Assembly: GCF_004745525.1 (NCBI RefSeq)
Contig: NZ_RKLY01000007.1
Coordinates: 37,063 to 101,062, forward strand
DNA: 64,000 bases
Source of the DNA: Companilactobacillus suantsaicola
GTDB taxonomy: Bacteria > Bacillota > Bacilli > Lactobacillales > Lactobacillaceae
Direction of reading: 5' to 3'
Shown: piece by piece, positions 30,459 to 40,221 of the stretch
How positions within the stretch are numbered: position 1 is the first letter of the stretch
Layout of the letters: each line of letters opens with the position of its first letter
Made by a program: the position numbers and the translations under genes
Notes under the pieces: generated by a model
Databases searched by the model: none
Told to the model about the DNA's origin: nothing
What the model saw: only the letters and a program-made list of their open reading frames with translations

Positions 30459-30487
30459 ATTATAAGGGAAGTTTATTTTGAAATCAA
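30459..30487 (-). promoter_or_regulatory. Sigma-A promoter of rpsB-tsf
   Basis: TTGATT and a perfect TATAAT are separated by 17 bases on the minus strand. The -35 lies inside the last codons of the upstream GIY-YIG gene, so the promoter overlaps that coding sequence. Confidence 0.85.
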
Positions 30488-30760
30488 GTAGTCATGCCAA
30501 TTAATTCCCTGACTTTTTAATAATTCTTCTTTTTGTGGACGACTAAGCTTCTTAATAGCGATTTCTCGTTTCAAAGCTTGTGATTTATTTTCAAGTTCTT
30601 CACTATACATTAATTTAACTGGTCGTCTTACTTTTGTATATTTAGCTCCCTTACCTGCGTTGTGAGTGGCTACTCTTTTTGAAACATCGTTAGTAGTGCC
30701 GGTATAAAAAGTTTGGTCACTGCACAACAAAATGTAGACGTAATATTTATTGTTTGCCAT
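30473..30760 (-). CDS. GIY-YIG domain protein (YazA/UPF0213 type)
   Basis: A 95-residue single-domain GIY-YIG nuclease-fold protein. YYVYILLCSDQTFYTGTTND (residues 6-25) holds the GIY-YIG pair, KRVATHNAGKGAKYT the conserved Arg/His region, and ALKREIAIKKLSR the catalytic-type Glu. These small proteins resemble UvrC and Slx1 nuclease domains, and some cut DNA, but no cellular role is firmly known. Its start overlaps the end of the methyltransferase gene by 14 bases. The same pair is adjacent in Bacillus (yabB-yazA), so coupled translation is likely. Confidence 0.9.
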   Translation of the reverse strand: MANNKYYVYILLCSDQTFYTGTTNDVSKRVATHNAGKGAKYTKVRRPVKLMYSEELENKSQALKREIAIKKLSRPQKEELLKSQGINWHDYLISK

Positions 30761-31478
30761 TGATTATTTGATTCGCCTCTTCGCTTAACTGATGATCATC
30801 ATCATACATTACCAAATCCGGTTCAACTTGTAATGATGCCTCTTTAACTGTTTTTACCGCATCAACTAACACCAGATTAGCAGTTTTTTCTTTCGTCGTC
30901 CTGACAAAACGCAACCGTCTGGCCTGTAACTTTTGTTTTGCCATTTCAATTAGTAGTTCCGTTAGTCTTTCAGGTCGATAAACTAAAAAAGCATGCGAGT
31001 TTTCCTTTAACAATACTTTGATGGCATAACAAACATCCGCTAGATCAAGTAAAACTTCATGGCGTGCCTTTGCTAAAACTGGATTTTCCTTAGTAGCAGT
31101 CCGTTGATTCACTTTAAAATAAGGTGGATTGCAAACAATTGTATCAATTGTATCGTGATCTAAACAAGATTTAATACTCTTTAAATCAGCATTGATCAAA
31201 TGAACTTGTTTTTCCAAATGATTATCAACAATACTTTTTTGCGATAATCGGGCGAGTTCTTTTTGAATCTCTACTAAATAAATTTCTGCTTTAGTTTTAC
31301 TAGCTAAAGTTAAACCAATTGCGCCATTTCCAGAACACAAATCAACTATTTTGCCTTTTTGTGCTGGTTTTGCGAAATTATACAGTAAAATAGTATCAAG
31401 GTTAAAAGAATAAAGTTCTTTATCTTGATTAATAATGATTCCACTGTTTGAAATAATATCTTGGGAAATTATCGACAT
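30747..31478 (-). CDS. trmN6: tRNA1(Val) A37 N6-methyltransferase family protein (YabB/TrmN6)
   Basis: A 243-residue SAM-dependent methyltransferase. The SAM-binding segment is KIVDLCSGNGAIGLTL (about 36-51), with an acidic loop EIYLVEIQ. The N6-adenine catalytic motif is NPPYF (about 122-126). The family modifies A37 of tRNA1(Val) in Escherichia coli, and the Bacillus relative YabB acts on a tRNA adenine as well. The target here is inferred. It is divergent from the acyltransferase gene, with a 62-base shared upstream region. Confidence 0.85.
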   Translation of the reverse strand: MSIISQDIISNSGIIINQDKELYSFNLDTILLYNFAKPAQKGKIVDLCSGNGAIGLTLASKTKAEIYLVEIQKELARLSQKSIVDNHLEKQVHLINADLKSIKSCLDHDTIDTIVCNPPYFKVNQRTATKENPVLAKARHEVLLDLADVCYAIKVLLKENSHAFLVYRPERLTELLIEMAKQKLQARRLRFVRTTKEKTANLVLVDAVKTVKEASLQVEPDLVMYDDDHQLSEEANQIINGKQ

Positions 31479-31540
31479 GTTGCACCTGCTTTATGGTATT
31501 TTAAATAAGTTAAGATTATTTTAGGGAGAATGATAATTCA

Positions 31541-32167
31541 ATGTTTTATAAGTTTATCCGAGTAATAGCTAGAGGGATTGTTTTTCTTCTCAACGGTCAT
31601 TTTGACATCGTTGGTAAAGAAAACTTACCTGACAAACCCTACATTATTGTGGCCCCACACCGAACTTGGTGGGAACCAATCTTTTTTGCCTTAGTAATTT
31701 CACCTAGAGAAGCTACCTTTATGGCCAAAAAAGAGTTATTCAAGAATCCAATTCTGAGATTTATTCTCGTTCACGCACACGCCTTTCCAGTTGATCGCGC
31801 TCATCCCGGCCCTTCAGTAATTAAAACACCGGTTAAAGCTTTAAAAAAAGAAGACAAGGTTTTGATCATGTTCCCATCTGGAACGCGTTATTCTGAACAA
31901 TTAAAAGGTGGAGCTTCTTTGATTGCTAAGCTTTCTAAAGCACCATTAGTTCCTTTCGTCTATCAAGGGCCATTGAAGTTTTCTGGTCTTTTAAAACACC
32001 AAAAAATCACCATCGGTGTTGGTCCAGAGATTGATTTTGACTTCAAAGCCAAATTAGATGAACAGCAAACTAAACAAGTTAACGATGACATGGAAGTTGC
32101 TTGGCAAAAGATTGACCAAAAAATTAATCCAGAATTCAAGTATATCCCACCAAAGAAAAAATATTAA
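31541..32167 (+). CDS. plsC: 1-acyl-glycerol-3-phosphate acyltransferase (PlsC family)
   Basis: A 208-residue membrane-associated acyltransferase making phosphatidic acid from lysophosphatidic acid. A hydrophobic N-terminal stretch is followed by the catalytic block PHRTWWEP (His40), AFPVDR, and FPSGTRYSE, the acceptor-binding block. Two positions are unusual: the HX4D catalytic pair reads HX4E here, and FPEGTRS reads FPSGTRYS. It may therefore be a lactobacillus variant of PlsC with altered chemistry or substrate. It stands alone on the plus strand and shares a bidirectional terminator with purD. Ribosome site AGGGAGAATGA. Confidence 0.85.
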   Translation: MFYKFIRVIARGIVFLLNGHFDIVGKENLPDKPYIIVAPHRTWWEPIFFALVISPREATFMAKKELFKNPILRFILVHAHAFPVDRAHPGPSVIKTPVKALKKEDKVLIMFPSGTRYSEQLKGGASLIAKLSKAPLVPFVYQGPLKFSGLLKHQKITIGVGPEIDFDFKAKLDEQQTKQVNDDMEVAWQKIDQKINPEFKYIPPKKKY

Positions 32168-32177
32168 TAGTGGTAAC

Positions 32178-32209
32178 AAAAAAAGCGACCTGTAAAGGCC
32201 GCTTTTTTT
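32178..32209. terminator. Bidirectional terminator between plsC and purD
   Basis: AAAAAAAGCG and CGCTTTTTTT flank CC/GG pairs and a short loop, with one A-C mismatch. It serves convergent plsC and purD, and overlaps the purD stop codon. Confidence 0.9.
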
Positions 32210-33467
32210 AGTCAATTGAATTACAACCAATATCTTTTCGATAAAAAATATGATTGTTATTCATCTTCCCTAATTGTTCATAAATTGTTGTTTGCGCATC
32301 TAATAGATTCTTAGCATGAGCTTTCATCAGATAAAGTCGACCGCCATTACTGAATAATTGATGATCTTCTTTTTTGACACTCGCAAAATTTATTTCTAAT
32401 GGACAATTCTTAAAATCTTCTACTTTTCCTAAAGTACCAACTGTCGGTCTCTGAGGATAACCTTGACTAACAGCAAAGACTCCCAAGTTGAGTCCTTTTT
32501 GCTTCCACTCAATTTTTTTAATTTTTTTGTGACGCAAGATGTGGTCAATAATCGAGGCCAAATCAGTTTTTAATCGTGGCAAAACCACTTCGGTTTCAGG
32601 ATCACCAAAACGAGCGTTGAATTCAATAACCTTAATTCCTTCTTTAGTCAAGATTAACCCAGCGTAAAGGATTCCAGTGTATTTAATACCCTGTGCTCTT
32701 AGTTCGGATACAAATGGTTGTAATACTGTCTCAACAGCTAATTGCTCAATCTCTTGAGAAATATTTTGCACTGGACAAACTGCACCCATTCCACCCGTAT
32801 TAGGTCCTAAATCGCCATCAAAGATCTTTTTATAATCTTGTGCTAAAGGCATCGGATAAAAGCGTTTATGATCAACAAACGCCATCAAGGAGAATTCCTC
32901 TCCTTCTAAATAATCTTCGATGATCACTTTTGAAGTATTGAACTTATGATTATCCAGCAAATCATCCATTACCGTCTTAGCTTCTGAATAATCTTGAACG
33001 ATAAAGACTCCCTTACCTGCGGCTAAACCGTTAGCCTTGATTACAATTGGATAAGTTTGATTTTGTTTTAGAAAAGCTAAAGCATCTTCTAGGTTAGTAA
33101 ATTCTTGATACTGAGCGGTCGAGATATTGGCATCCGCCATGATCTTCTTCGTAAAGGTCTTTGAACCTTCAACTTGGGCTGCTTCTTGATTTGGCCCAAA
33201 AATTCTTAGATTCTTACTCTTAAAGAAATCAACAATCCCGTTAACTAATGGTTCTTCTGGACCAACAATTGAGAAATCAACATCATTTGTTTCAGCAAAT
33301 TTTGCCAAATGTTCAAAATCATTTTCATCGATAGCAATTGTTTTAATCTTGGACAATTTCATGCCGTCATTACCAGGAGCACAAAAAACTACATTGTCTT
33401 TGTTCTTCAATAGCGCCTTACAAATTGCATCTTCACGTGCTCCGGAACCAATAACAAGTATTTTCAT
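32208..33467 (-). CDS. purD: Phosphoribosylamine-glycine ligase (GAR synthetase)
   Basis: A 419-residue ATP-grasp enzyme for the second step of purine synthesis, joining glycine to phosphoribosylamine. It starts with the conserved MKILVIGSGAREDAI. YPIVIKANGLAAGKGV is the ATP-grasp lysine region, and GDLGPNTGGMGAVCPV and FNARFGDPETEVVLPRL hold the metal and glycine ligands. HALA, usual in REHAL of homologues, reads REDAI here. It is the last gene of the pur operon, 12 bases after purH. Confidence 0.97.
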   Translation of the reverse strand: MKILVIGSGAREDAICKALLKNKDNVVFCAPGNDGMKLSKIKTIAIDENDFEHLAKFAETNDVDFSIVGPEEPLVNGIVDFFKSKNLRIFGPNQEAAQVEGSKTFTKKIMADANISTAQYQEFTNLEDALAFLKQNQTYPIVIKANGLAAGKGVFIVQDYSEAKTVMDDLLDNHKFNTSKVIIEDYLEGEEFSLMAFVDHKRFYPMPLAQDYKKIFDGDLGPNTGGMGAVCPVQNISQEIEQLAVETVLQPFVSELRAQGIKYTGILYAGLILTKEGIKVIEFNARFGDPETEVVLPRLKTDLASIIDHILRHKKIKKIEWKQKGLNLGVFAVSQGYPQRPTVGTLGKVEDFKNCPLEINFASVKKEDHQLFSNGGRLYLMKAHAKNLLDAQTTIYEQLGKMNNNHIFYRKDIGCNSID

Positions 33468-33479
33468 TTAATGACCTCT

Positions 33480-35021
33480 CTAGTGTTTAAAGTGTCTTCT
33501 ACCAGTGAAGACCATTGCAATACCAAACTTATTAGCCATATCGATTGAATCTTGATCCTTGATAGAACCACCAGGTTGAATGATGGCAGTAATGTTATGT
33601 TCAGCCGCATATTGAACACAGTCGTCCATTGGGAAGAAAGCATCGGATGCCATGATCAATGGCTTGTGTTCTTGTGCTTGTTCTTCTTGTTCAATGGCAA
33701 TCTTCACAGAACCAATGCGATTCATTTGACCGGCACCAATTCCTAAAGTCTTATCAGTTGTTGAAATAACAATCGCATTACTCTTCACGTGCTTAACTAC
33801 TTGTTGACCAAACAAAAGTGCCTTCATTTCTTCAGGTGTTGGAGCCTTTTTTGTCACAACCTTGAATTCATCGAGCTTATCAACTGTTGTATCACGTTCT
33901 TGAACTAATAGACCGCCCATAACTGAAACGTATTCATATTTGTCAGCAGCTTTAGCTTTTGAAAAATCTAATGTCATTAGACGGATATTTTTCTTAGCTT
34001 CAAGAATTTCTAAAGCTTCGTCAGTAAAACTTGGGGCAATTACGATTTCCAAGAAGATCTTATGCATCTCTTCAGCAATCTCTTTGGTAACTTCACGGTT
34101 AACTGCTACAATTCCACCAAAAATCGACATAGTATCTGCAGTATAAGCTTTGCGCCAAGCTTGATAAATTGATTCGTCGTCAACACCGACTCCACAAGGG
34201 TTCATGTGCTTCAAAGCAGCAACACAAGGTTGGTCAAAATCGGCCACAATTCTTAATGCAGCATCGGCGTCTTTAATATTGTTGAAAGATAATTCTTTCC
34301 CATGAAGTTGTTTTGCGGAAGCAATTGAATATTCACTAGGAAGCGCACTTTGGTAAAAGGCAGCCTTTTGATGAGAGTTTTCACCATAACGTAATTCTTG
34401 ATGGAAGTCGTAACCTAAAACTTCAACATCAGGGAATTCTTCATGATTCAAGTCAGATAAGTAATGAGCAATAATACTGTCGTATTCTGCTGTGTGACGG
34501 AAAGCTTTAGCAGCCAACTTTTGTCTCAAAGCTAGGTCGTCATTGCCTGATTCAATACTTGTCAAAACAGTTTGATAGTCGTTAGCATCAATTACAACGT
34601 AAACACTCTTGAAGTTTTTAGAAGCTGAACGAATCATTGATGGACCACCGATATCAATTTGTTCGATTGCTTGAGCTGGTGTAACGCCATCTTTTGAAAT
34701 AGTTTCCTTGAAAGGATATAAATTAACACAAACTAGATCAATAGTATGAATATTTAACTTTTCCAAAGTCTTCATATGTTCTGGATTGTCACGTTTAGCT
34801 AACAGACCTGCATGAACCATTGGATGCAAAGTTTTCACACGACCGTCCAAAATTTCGGGAAAATTAGTAATTTCGTCAATTTCAGTTACTTTCACACCAT
34901 TTTCTTGTAACTTCTTGTAAGTACCACCAGTTGAAACAATTTCAAATCCATTGGCGATCAAACCTTTGGCAAATTCTACGACACCAGTTTTATCAGATAC
35001 ACTAATTAAAGCTCTTCTCAT
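33480..35021 (-). CDS. purH: Bifunctional AICAR transformylase / IMP cyclohydrolase
   Basis: A 513-residue enzyme for the last two purine steps. The N-terminal cyclohydrolase (about 1-145) begins [17 protein letters not shown] and has STGGTYKKL and [16 protein letters not shown]. The C-terminal transformylase has the [13 protein letters not shown] motif, [10 protein letters not shown] with the catalytic Lys-His, and [17 protein letters not shown] near the end. Both halves look complete. It overlaps purN by four bases (ATGA), indicating translational coupling. Confidence 0.98.
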   Translation of the reverse strand: MRRALISVSDKTGVVEFAKGLIANGFEIVSTGGTYKKLQENGVKVTEIDEITNFPEILDGRVKTLHPMVHAGLLAKRDNPEHMKTLEKLNIHTIDLVCVNLYPFKETISKDGVTPAQAIEQIDIGGPSMIRSASKNFKSVYVVIDANDYQTVLTSIESGNDDLALRQKLAAKAFRHTAEYDSIIAHYLSDLNHEEFPDVEVLGYDFHQELRYGENSHQKAAFYQSALPSEYSIASAKQLHGKELSFNNIKDADAALRIVADFDQPCVAALKHMNPCGVGVDDESIYQAWRKAYTADTMSIFGGIVAVNREVTKEIAEEMHKIFLEIVIAPSFTDEALEILEAKKNIRLMTLDFSKAKAADKYEYVSVMGGLLVQERDTTVDKLDEFKVVTKKAPTPEEMKALLFGQQVVKHVKSNAIVISTTDKTLGIGAGQMNRIGSVKIAIEQEEQAQEHKPLIMASDAFFPMDDCVQYAAEHNITAIIQPGGSIKDQDSIDMANKFGIAMVFTGRRHFKH

Positions 35022-35593
35022 TTTTTACTTACCCCTTTTAATAAATTAGCGATGACTTCTTTATACATTTGATGTTCAGTTTGGTGAATTCTATTTTCCA
35101 AACTTTCCTCAGTATCATTTTTTAATCTAACGACTTTTGATTGCTTAATAATCGGACCAGTATCGACGCCTTCGTCAATATAGTGAATCGTCACGCCGGT
35201 CACAGGTTCGTTAGCGACAAAAGCTCGATGAATTGCTTCCAAACCAGAGAACTTCGGTAGAAGTGACGGATGAATATTGATAATTCTATTTGGATACTGA
35301 CTCAGTAAAACCGGTGTAACAACGCGCATATAACCAGCTAGAAAAATATAATCGATTTTCAAAGGCTTTAATTTTTCGACTATCACCTGTTCATAAGCTC
35401 CTCGATTTTCATAATCAGCTAGCTGATTGACAAAGACCGGAATGTGGTATTTTTCCGCTCTTTTAATTACTTTGGCTTGAGGTTGGTCGCAAACTAACAA
35501 TTCAATCTCAAGACCCAATCTTTTTAACTCGTCTGATCCGGCAATGGTTTCAAAATTTGTTCCATTACCTGAAGCAAAGACCGCTACTCTCAC
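35018..35593 (-). CDS. purN: Phosphoribosylglycinamide formyltransferase (folate-dependent)
   Basis: A 191-residue enzyme adding a formyl group from 10-formyl-tetrahydrofolate to GAR. It has [15 protein letters not shown] at the start, [14 protein letters not shown], the catalytic [14 protein letters not shown] (Asn-x-His) and [13 protein letters not shown] with the essential Asp. Length is typical. It overlaps both neighbours by four bases (purM before, purH after), a tight operon arrangement. Confidence 0.98.
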   Translation of the reverse strand: MRVAVFASGNGTNFETIAGSDELKRLGLEIELLVCDQPQAKVIKRAEKYHIPVFVNQLADYENRGAYEQVIVEKLKPLKIDYIFLAGYMRVVTPVLLSQYPNRIINIHPSLLPKFSGLEAIHRAFVANEPVTGVTIHYIDEGVDTGPIIKQSKVVRLKNDTEESLENRIHQTEHQMYKEVIANLLKGVSKK

Positions 35594-36609
35594 AGTTTGT
35601 CTCCTTTCAAAATCAGACTTTCTGACTCTTTAGTTACGACTGAACCAATTGTGTAAGCAATAGTATTACTTTGATTCAATTGCTGTAACACTTTTAGTTC
35701 ATCCTTTGGATCAACTGCTAAAACAATTCCTAGACCCATATTAAAGATATGATACATGTCAATTGTTTGAATCTTTCCATATTTTTGTAAGACATCAAAA
35801 ATCGGTAAGGTTGGCCAAACGTCAACATTGATCTCGGCAGCTAAATTCTCAGATAAAATTCTTGGTACATTTTCAAAGAATCCACCACCAGTAATATGAG
35901 CGATTCCGTGAACTAACTTTTCTCGCAAAAGTGGCACTAATTCAGACGCATAAATCTTAGTTGGCGTTAGTAAAACGTCTCCTAGAGTCTGTTGTGGTAG
36001 TTCTGGTAAAACTGTTTCAGTAGTAAATTGATGCTCTTGGAAGAAAATTTTTCTAACTAGCGAGTAACCATTCGAATGGATTCCACTAGATTTAATACCA
36101 ATCAAAACGTCATTTTCGTGAACTTTGGCTGGCGTTAATAAATCTTCTTTTTCACAAATACCAACTGCAAAGCCGGCAATATCATAATCACTTGGACTAT
36201 AAACACCAGGCATCTCAGCTGTTTCACCACCAATTAAAGCAGCATTTGCTTGCTGGCAGCCATTGATAACACCCTTCAAAATTTCCTCAATTTTTTCATC
36301 AACTTTACCAGTTGAAATGTAATCAAGAAAATATTGTGGAATGGCACCTTGTGCCAAAATATCGTTAACACACATGGCCACACAATCAATGCCAATCGTG
36401 TCCCACTTTTTGGCTTCATTGGTTAATAATAATTTAGTGCCGACACCATCGTCACTAGAAACTAAAACTGGATGTCGGAAACCTTCAGGAATCTCATAAA
36501 CACCGCCAAAATTACCAATGCTTTGGTTGTTAGTATTTTGCTTAACAAATTTGGAAATTTTGTAACCAGATTCGACATTTACACCAGCATCTTGATAGGG
36601 ATTAGACAT
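35590..36609 (-). CDS. purM: Phosphoribosylformylglycinamidine cyclo-ligase (AIR synthetase)
   Basis: A 339-residue ATP-dependent enzyme closing the imidazole ring. It has [15 protein letters not shown] at the start, [57 protein letters not shown] and [15 protein letters not shown]. The start MSNPYQDAG at 36609 is chosen because AAGGAGG lies 8 bases upstream. An in-frame extension to 36669 would overlap the end of purF. It follows purF by 13 bases. Confidence 0.98.
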   Translation of the reverse strand: [339 protein letters not shown]

Positions 36610-36622
36610 ATAATCAGCCTCC

Positions 36623-38029
36623 TTATTTTTTAGACTCATAATCGTACAAGTAAGTTGGATAATCGCCATTAAAGTACGACATATCTAAACCTGAATATGG
36701 TGCATCAGCGTTCAAGCCAATTGCGTCGATCAAACCTTCTTCACTCAAGAAACGTAAAGAATCAGAACCAAAAATTTGATTCATTTCGTCAATGCTCTTG
36801 TGAGCAGCAATCAATTCGCTCTTTTCTTGAATATCGATTCCATAAAAACAAGGATGCATGAATCTTGGTGAAGCAATTCGTAGATGCACTTCAGTTGCGC
36901 CAGCATCTTTAAGCAATTGAACAATATAGGCACAAGTTGTTCCACGAACAATTGAATCATCAACCAAGATAACTCGTTTTCCGGCCACTACACCTTTAAC
37001 TGCGGCCAATTTTTGACGAACACTCTTTTCACGCAATTCTTTAGTTGGTTGAATGAATTCACGACCCATATATTGATTCTTGATCAAGCCCATTTCATAT
37101 GGCAAACCGCTGGCTTCAGCGTATCCACTAGCAGCAGAAAGTGATGAATTTGGTACACCGACAACAATATCTCCCGGTGCTGGAAATTCATTAGCTAAGT
37201 TAGCCCCCATGCGTTTTCTAGCAGAATGAACATTGATTCCTAAAATATTTGAATCAGGACGAGCAAAGTAAATGAATTCCATTGAACAAATTGCCAATTG
37301 TGTCTTGGTAGTCCAGTGATCGATTTTCATCCCTGAATCAGAGATCGTAATCAATTCTCCTGGTTGAACGTCACGAACAAAAGTCGCCCCAACAGCATCT
37401 AACGCACAAGTTTCACTTGCAACTACGTAAGCACCATTTTCTAATTTACCAATCGAAATAGGACGGAAACCATGTGAATCCAAAGCTACATACATCGCTT
37501 CTTTAGTTAACAACAGGTAAGCAAAACCACCTTGAATCTTGTTGAGTGCTTCTACCATCCGATCATGAAAAGTTTCTTTTTGAGATTGCATGATCAAATG
37601 CAAAAGTACTTCAGAATCAGAACTAGATTTGAAAATGTGACCACTTTTCTCCAATTCTTTTTTCAAAGTAATCGCATTAGTTAAGTTACCATTGTGAGCT
37701 AAGGCAATTTGATTATCGGTAAAATCAAACAATAATGGTTGAACATTTTCAATTTTGTTTTCACCTGCGGTTGAATACCGAACGTGTCCAATGGCAGAAT
37801 CACCAACTAAATCATTCAAATATTCTGGCTTGGAAAATACTTGTGTCAACAATCCTAAATTACGATAAGCACGTAATTTTTTACCATCATTAGCAACAAT
37901 TCCGGCACCTTCTTGACCACGATGTTGCAAACTGTGAAGTCCTAAATAAGTTAAATAATTAGCGTTCTCAGCACCCCAAACACCAAAAATACCGCATTCT
38001 TCATTTAAACTCTTTACTTCATCAAACAC
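36623..38029 (-). CDS. purF: Amidophosphoribosyltransferase (glutamine PRPP amidotransferase)
   Basis: A 468-residue enzyme for the committed purine step, PRPP plus glutamine to phosphoribosylamine. An 11-residue propeptide (MFDEVKSLNEE) precedes the catalytic Cys of CGIFGVWG, which becomes residue 1 after self-cleavage. The PRPP motif is VILVDDSIVRGTT (about 340-352). The C-terminal Cys pair that binds a 4Fe-4S cluster in Bacillus PurF is absent (PYSGLDMSYF at the place of NCGQC). The start is GTG at 38029, seven bases after GAGG; an in-frame TTG at 38047 is less likely. The start overlaps purL by 16 bases. Confidence 0.96.
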   Translation of the reverse strand: MFDEVKSLNEECGIFGVWGAENANYLTYLGLHSLQHRGQEGAGIVANDGKKLRAYRNLGLLTQVFSKPEYLNDLVGDSAIGHVRYSTAGENKIENVQPLLFDFTDNQIALAHNGNLTNAITLKKELEKSGHIFKSSSDSEVLLHLIMQSQKETFHDRMVEALNKIQGGFAYLLLTKEAMYVALDSHGFRPISIGKLENGAYVVASETCALDAVGATFVRDVQPGELITISDSGMKIDHWTTKTQLAICSMEFIYFARPDSNILGINVHSARKRMGANLANEFPAPGDIVVGVPNSSLSAASGYAEASGLPYEMGLIKNQYMGREFIQPTKELREKSVRQKLAAVKGVVAGKRVILVDDSIVRGTTCAYIVQLLKDAGATEVHLRIASPRFMHPCFYGIDIQEKSELIAAHKSIDEMNQIFGSDSLRFLSEEGLIDAIGLNADAPYSGLDMSYFNGDYPTYLYDYESKK

Positions 38030-40221
38030 GTTATCGCCTCTTTCCAATTTTTAGCTGCTTTTTTCGCATCAATTACAACTGAGTCATCTTTAGTCGTTAC
38101 TTTAAACTCTGGCTCCGCAATTACTTGACCTAACAAGTGCATTTCTGAGCCTAAGGATTCAAATTTATCTTTATCACTAGTTTTAACAGTTACGATAAAA
38201 CGAGATTGCGTTTCCGAAAATAGCTGAGTTGAGGTTAAATCAGTCTTGATTTCAAAACCTAATTCCTTTTCAAAACTAGCCTCTGATAAAGCTACTGCCA
38301 AACCACCTTCACTGATATCGTGAGCACTAGTGATCAGGCCTTGTTGAATTGCCTTTAAAACGAGTTCTTGATGACGTTTTTCTTGATCTAAATCTAAAGT
38401 ACGTAAATCACCCTTAATTTGTTTTTCTTGGAGCATTTGAATTTCTGAACCATTAAAATCGTCAGCCGTTTCACCAATCAAATAAATCAAATCGCCTGCT
38501 TCTTTAAATGCAATTGTTGTTACATTGTCATAATTTTCAATTAAACCAACCATGCCGACCATTGGACTTGGATAGATTGCCTCATCGTTGTATTCATTGT
38601 AGAGTGACACATTACCAGAAATCACCGGCGTATCTAATTTCTCACAAGCAGAGGCAATTCCTTCAACTGACTTATCAAGCTCAAAGAACACTTCAGGATT
38701 CTCAGGATTTCCATAATTCAAGCAGTCGGTCAAACCGATTGGCAAACCACCACTGGCAACAATATTTCGAGCTGCTTCCATGACAGCAATTTGACCACCA
38801 ACAAAAGGATTTAAATAAACGTATTTCGAATTGCTATCGTTAGTCATTGCGATGGCTTTTTTAGTTCCACGGATACGAACCACTCCAGCATCACTACCAG
38901 GACGAACTAAAGTATTAGCACGTACTTGAGAATCGTAAGTTTGGTAAAAATGTTTTTTGCTGGCGATGTTAGGTTGTTGCAACATATCAAGCCAAGTGTC
39001 GCTTAATGAATTGATCACGGGCATAAAATGATAGTCTTTATCAGCTTTAATTCTTGCTGGGGCAACTTCTGATCGGTCATACTCAGGAACCATCTCTGTC
39101 AAACTATCAACTGGAATATCTGTTACCAACTTATTTTGGTGATAAATCTTATATTGCTTATCTTCCGTCACATGTCCAATAACGACTGCATCTAGTTCAA
39201 AATGCTTGAAGAAATCTAAGACTTCTGTTTCAAATTCTGGCTTGATGCAAAGAACCATTCGTTCTTGTGATTCAGAAAGCATCATTTCATAAGCTGACAT
39301 TTCAGTTTCTCGTTGTGGCACGTTGTCAAGATTCAAAACCAAACCACTACCAGCTTTTGAAGCCATTTCAGCAGTTGAGGAAACCAAACCTGCGGCGCCC
39401 ATATCTTGAATTCCTAAAACCCAATCTGGATGTTGATCGATTATTTCAACACAGGCGTCCATCAACAACTTTTCAATGAAAGGATTTCCGACTTGAACTG
39501 CTGAACGTTGTTTATTCTTAGTATCAGTAAATTCATCTGAAGCAAATGTTGCACCGTGAATGCCATCACGACCAGTCTTAGCACCAACATAGACGATTAA
39601 ATTACCATTACCACTAGCCGTTCCATGTTTAAAATCAGTTTTATTCAATAAACCGACACACATTGCATTTACTAACGGATTGTTTTCATAACAATCTTCA
39701 AACGATACTTCACCACCGACAGTTGGCAATCCAATACAGTTTCCATATCCTCCAATACCAGCAACAACTTCATCAACTAAATGCTTAGTCTTACCGTTAT
39801 CCAAAGGGCCAAATTTTAAACTGTTCATTAGGGCGATTGGTTGAGCACCCATCGAAAAAATATCTCTAATAATTCCACCAACACCAGTAGCTGCACCTTG
39901 ATAAGGTTCTACGGCTGAAGGGTGATTGTGACTTTCGGCTTTGAAAACAACTGCTTGCCCATCACCGATATCAAGAATTCCTGCATCCTCACCTGGACCA
40001 GCTAAAACTCGAGAACTCTTGTTAGGCATTTTTCTTAAAACTTTTTTGGAGTTTTTATATGAACAATGTTCACTCCACATTACTGAGTAGAGACCAGTTT
40101 CCGTGTAGTTAGGCAATCTTTTCAGAATTTTTTCACTGATCAGATCGTATTCTGATTCGCTCAATCCCCATTGTTGATACAACTTTGAATCTTTAATTTG
40201 TTTTGCAGTAGGTTCAGTCAT
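38014..40221 (-). CDS. purL: Phosphoribosylformylglycinamidine synthase subunit PurL
   Basis: A 735-residue small-type FGAM synthase subunit that works with PurS and PurQ to amidate FGAR with ATP and glutamine-derived ammonia. It has MWSEHCSYKNSKKVL (about 48-62), KAESHNHPSAVEPYQGAATGVGGIIRD (ATP and substrate site) and SHDISEGGLAVALSE-type blocks (ITSAHDISEGGLA). Length fits the small PurL that requires separate PurS and PurQ, both of which are adjacent. It overlaps the purQ stop by one base. Confidence 0.98.
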   Translation of the reverse strand: MTEPTAKQIKDSKLYQQWGLSESEYDLISEKILKRLPNYTETGLYSVMWSEHCSYKNSKKVLRKMPNKSSRVLAGPGEDAGILDIGDGQAVVFKAESHNHPSAVEPYQGAATGVGGIIRDIFSMGAQPIALMNSLKFGPLDNGKTKHLVDEVVAGIGGYGNCIGLPTVGGEVSFEDCYENNPLVNAMCVGLLNKTDFKHGTASGNGNLIVYVGAKTGRDGIHGATFASDEFTDTKNKQRSAVQVGNPFIEKLLMDACVEIIDQHPDWVLGIQDMGAAGLVSSTAEMASKAGSGLVLNLDNVPQRETEMSAYEMMLSESQERMVLCIKPEFETEVLDFFKHFELDAVVIGHVTEDKQYKIYHQNKLVTDIPVDSLTEMVPEYDRSEVAPARIKADKDYHFMPVINSLSDTWLDMLQQPNIASKKHFYQTYDSQVRANTLVRPGSDAGVVRIRGTKKAIAMTNDSNSKYVYLNPFVGGQIAVMEAARNIVASGGLPIGLTDCLNYGNPENPEVFFELDKSVEGIASACEKLDTPVISGNVSLYNEYNDEAIYPSPMVGMVGLIENYDNVTTIAFKEAGDLIYLIGETADDFNGSEIQMLQEKQIKGDLRTLDLDQEKRHQELVLKAIQQGLITSAHDISEGGLAVALSEASFEKELGFEIKTDLTSTQLFSETQSRFIVTVKTSDKDKFESLGSEMHLLGQVIAEPEFKVTTKDDSVVIDAKKAAKNWKEAITCLMK

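Noticed and set aside
30747..30760. Fusion or frameshift of the methyltransferase and GIY-YIG genes
   Set aside because: Both have complete family domains, and the overlap of 14 bases fits translational coupling as in Bacillus yabB-yazA.
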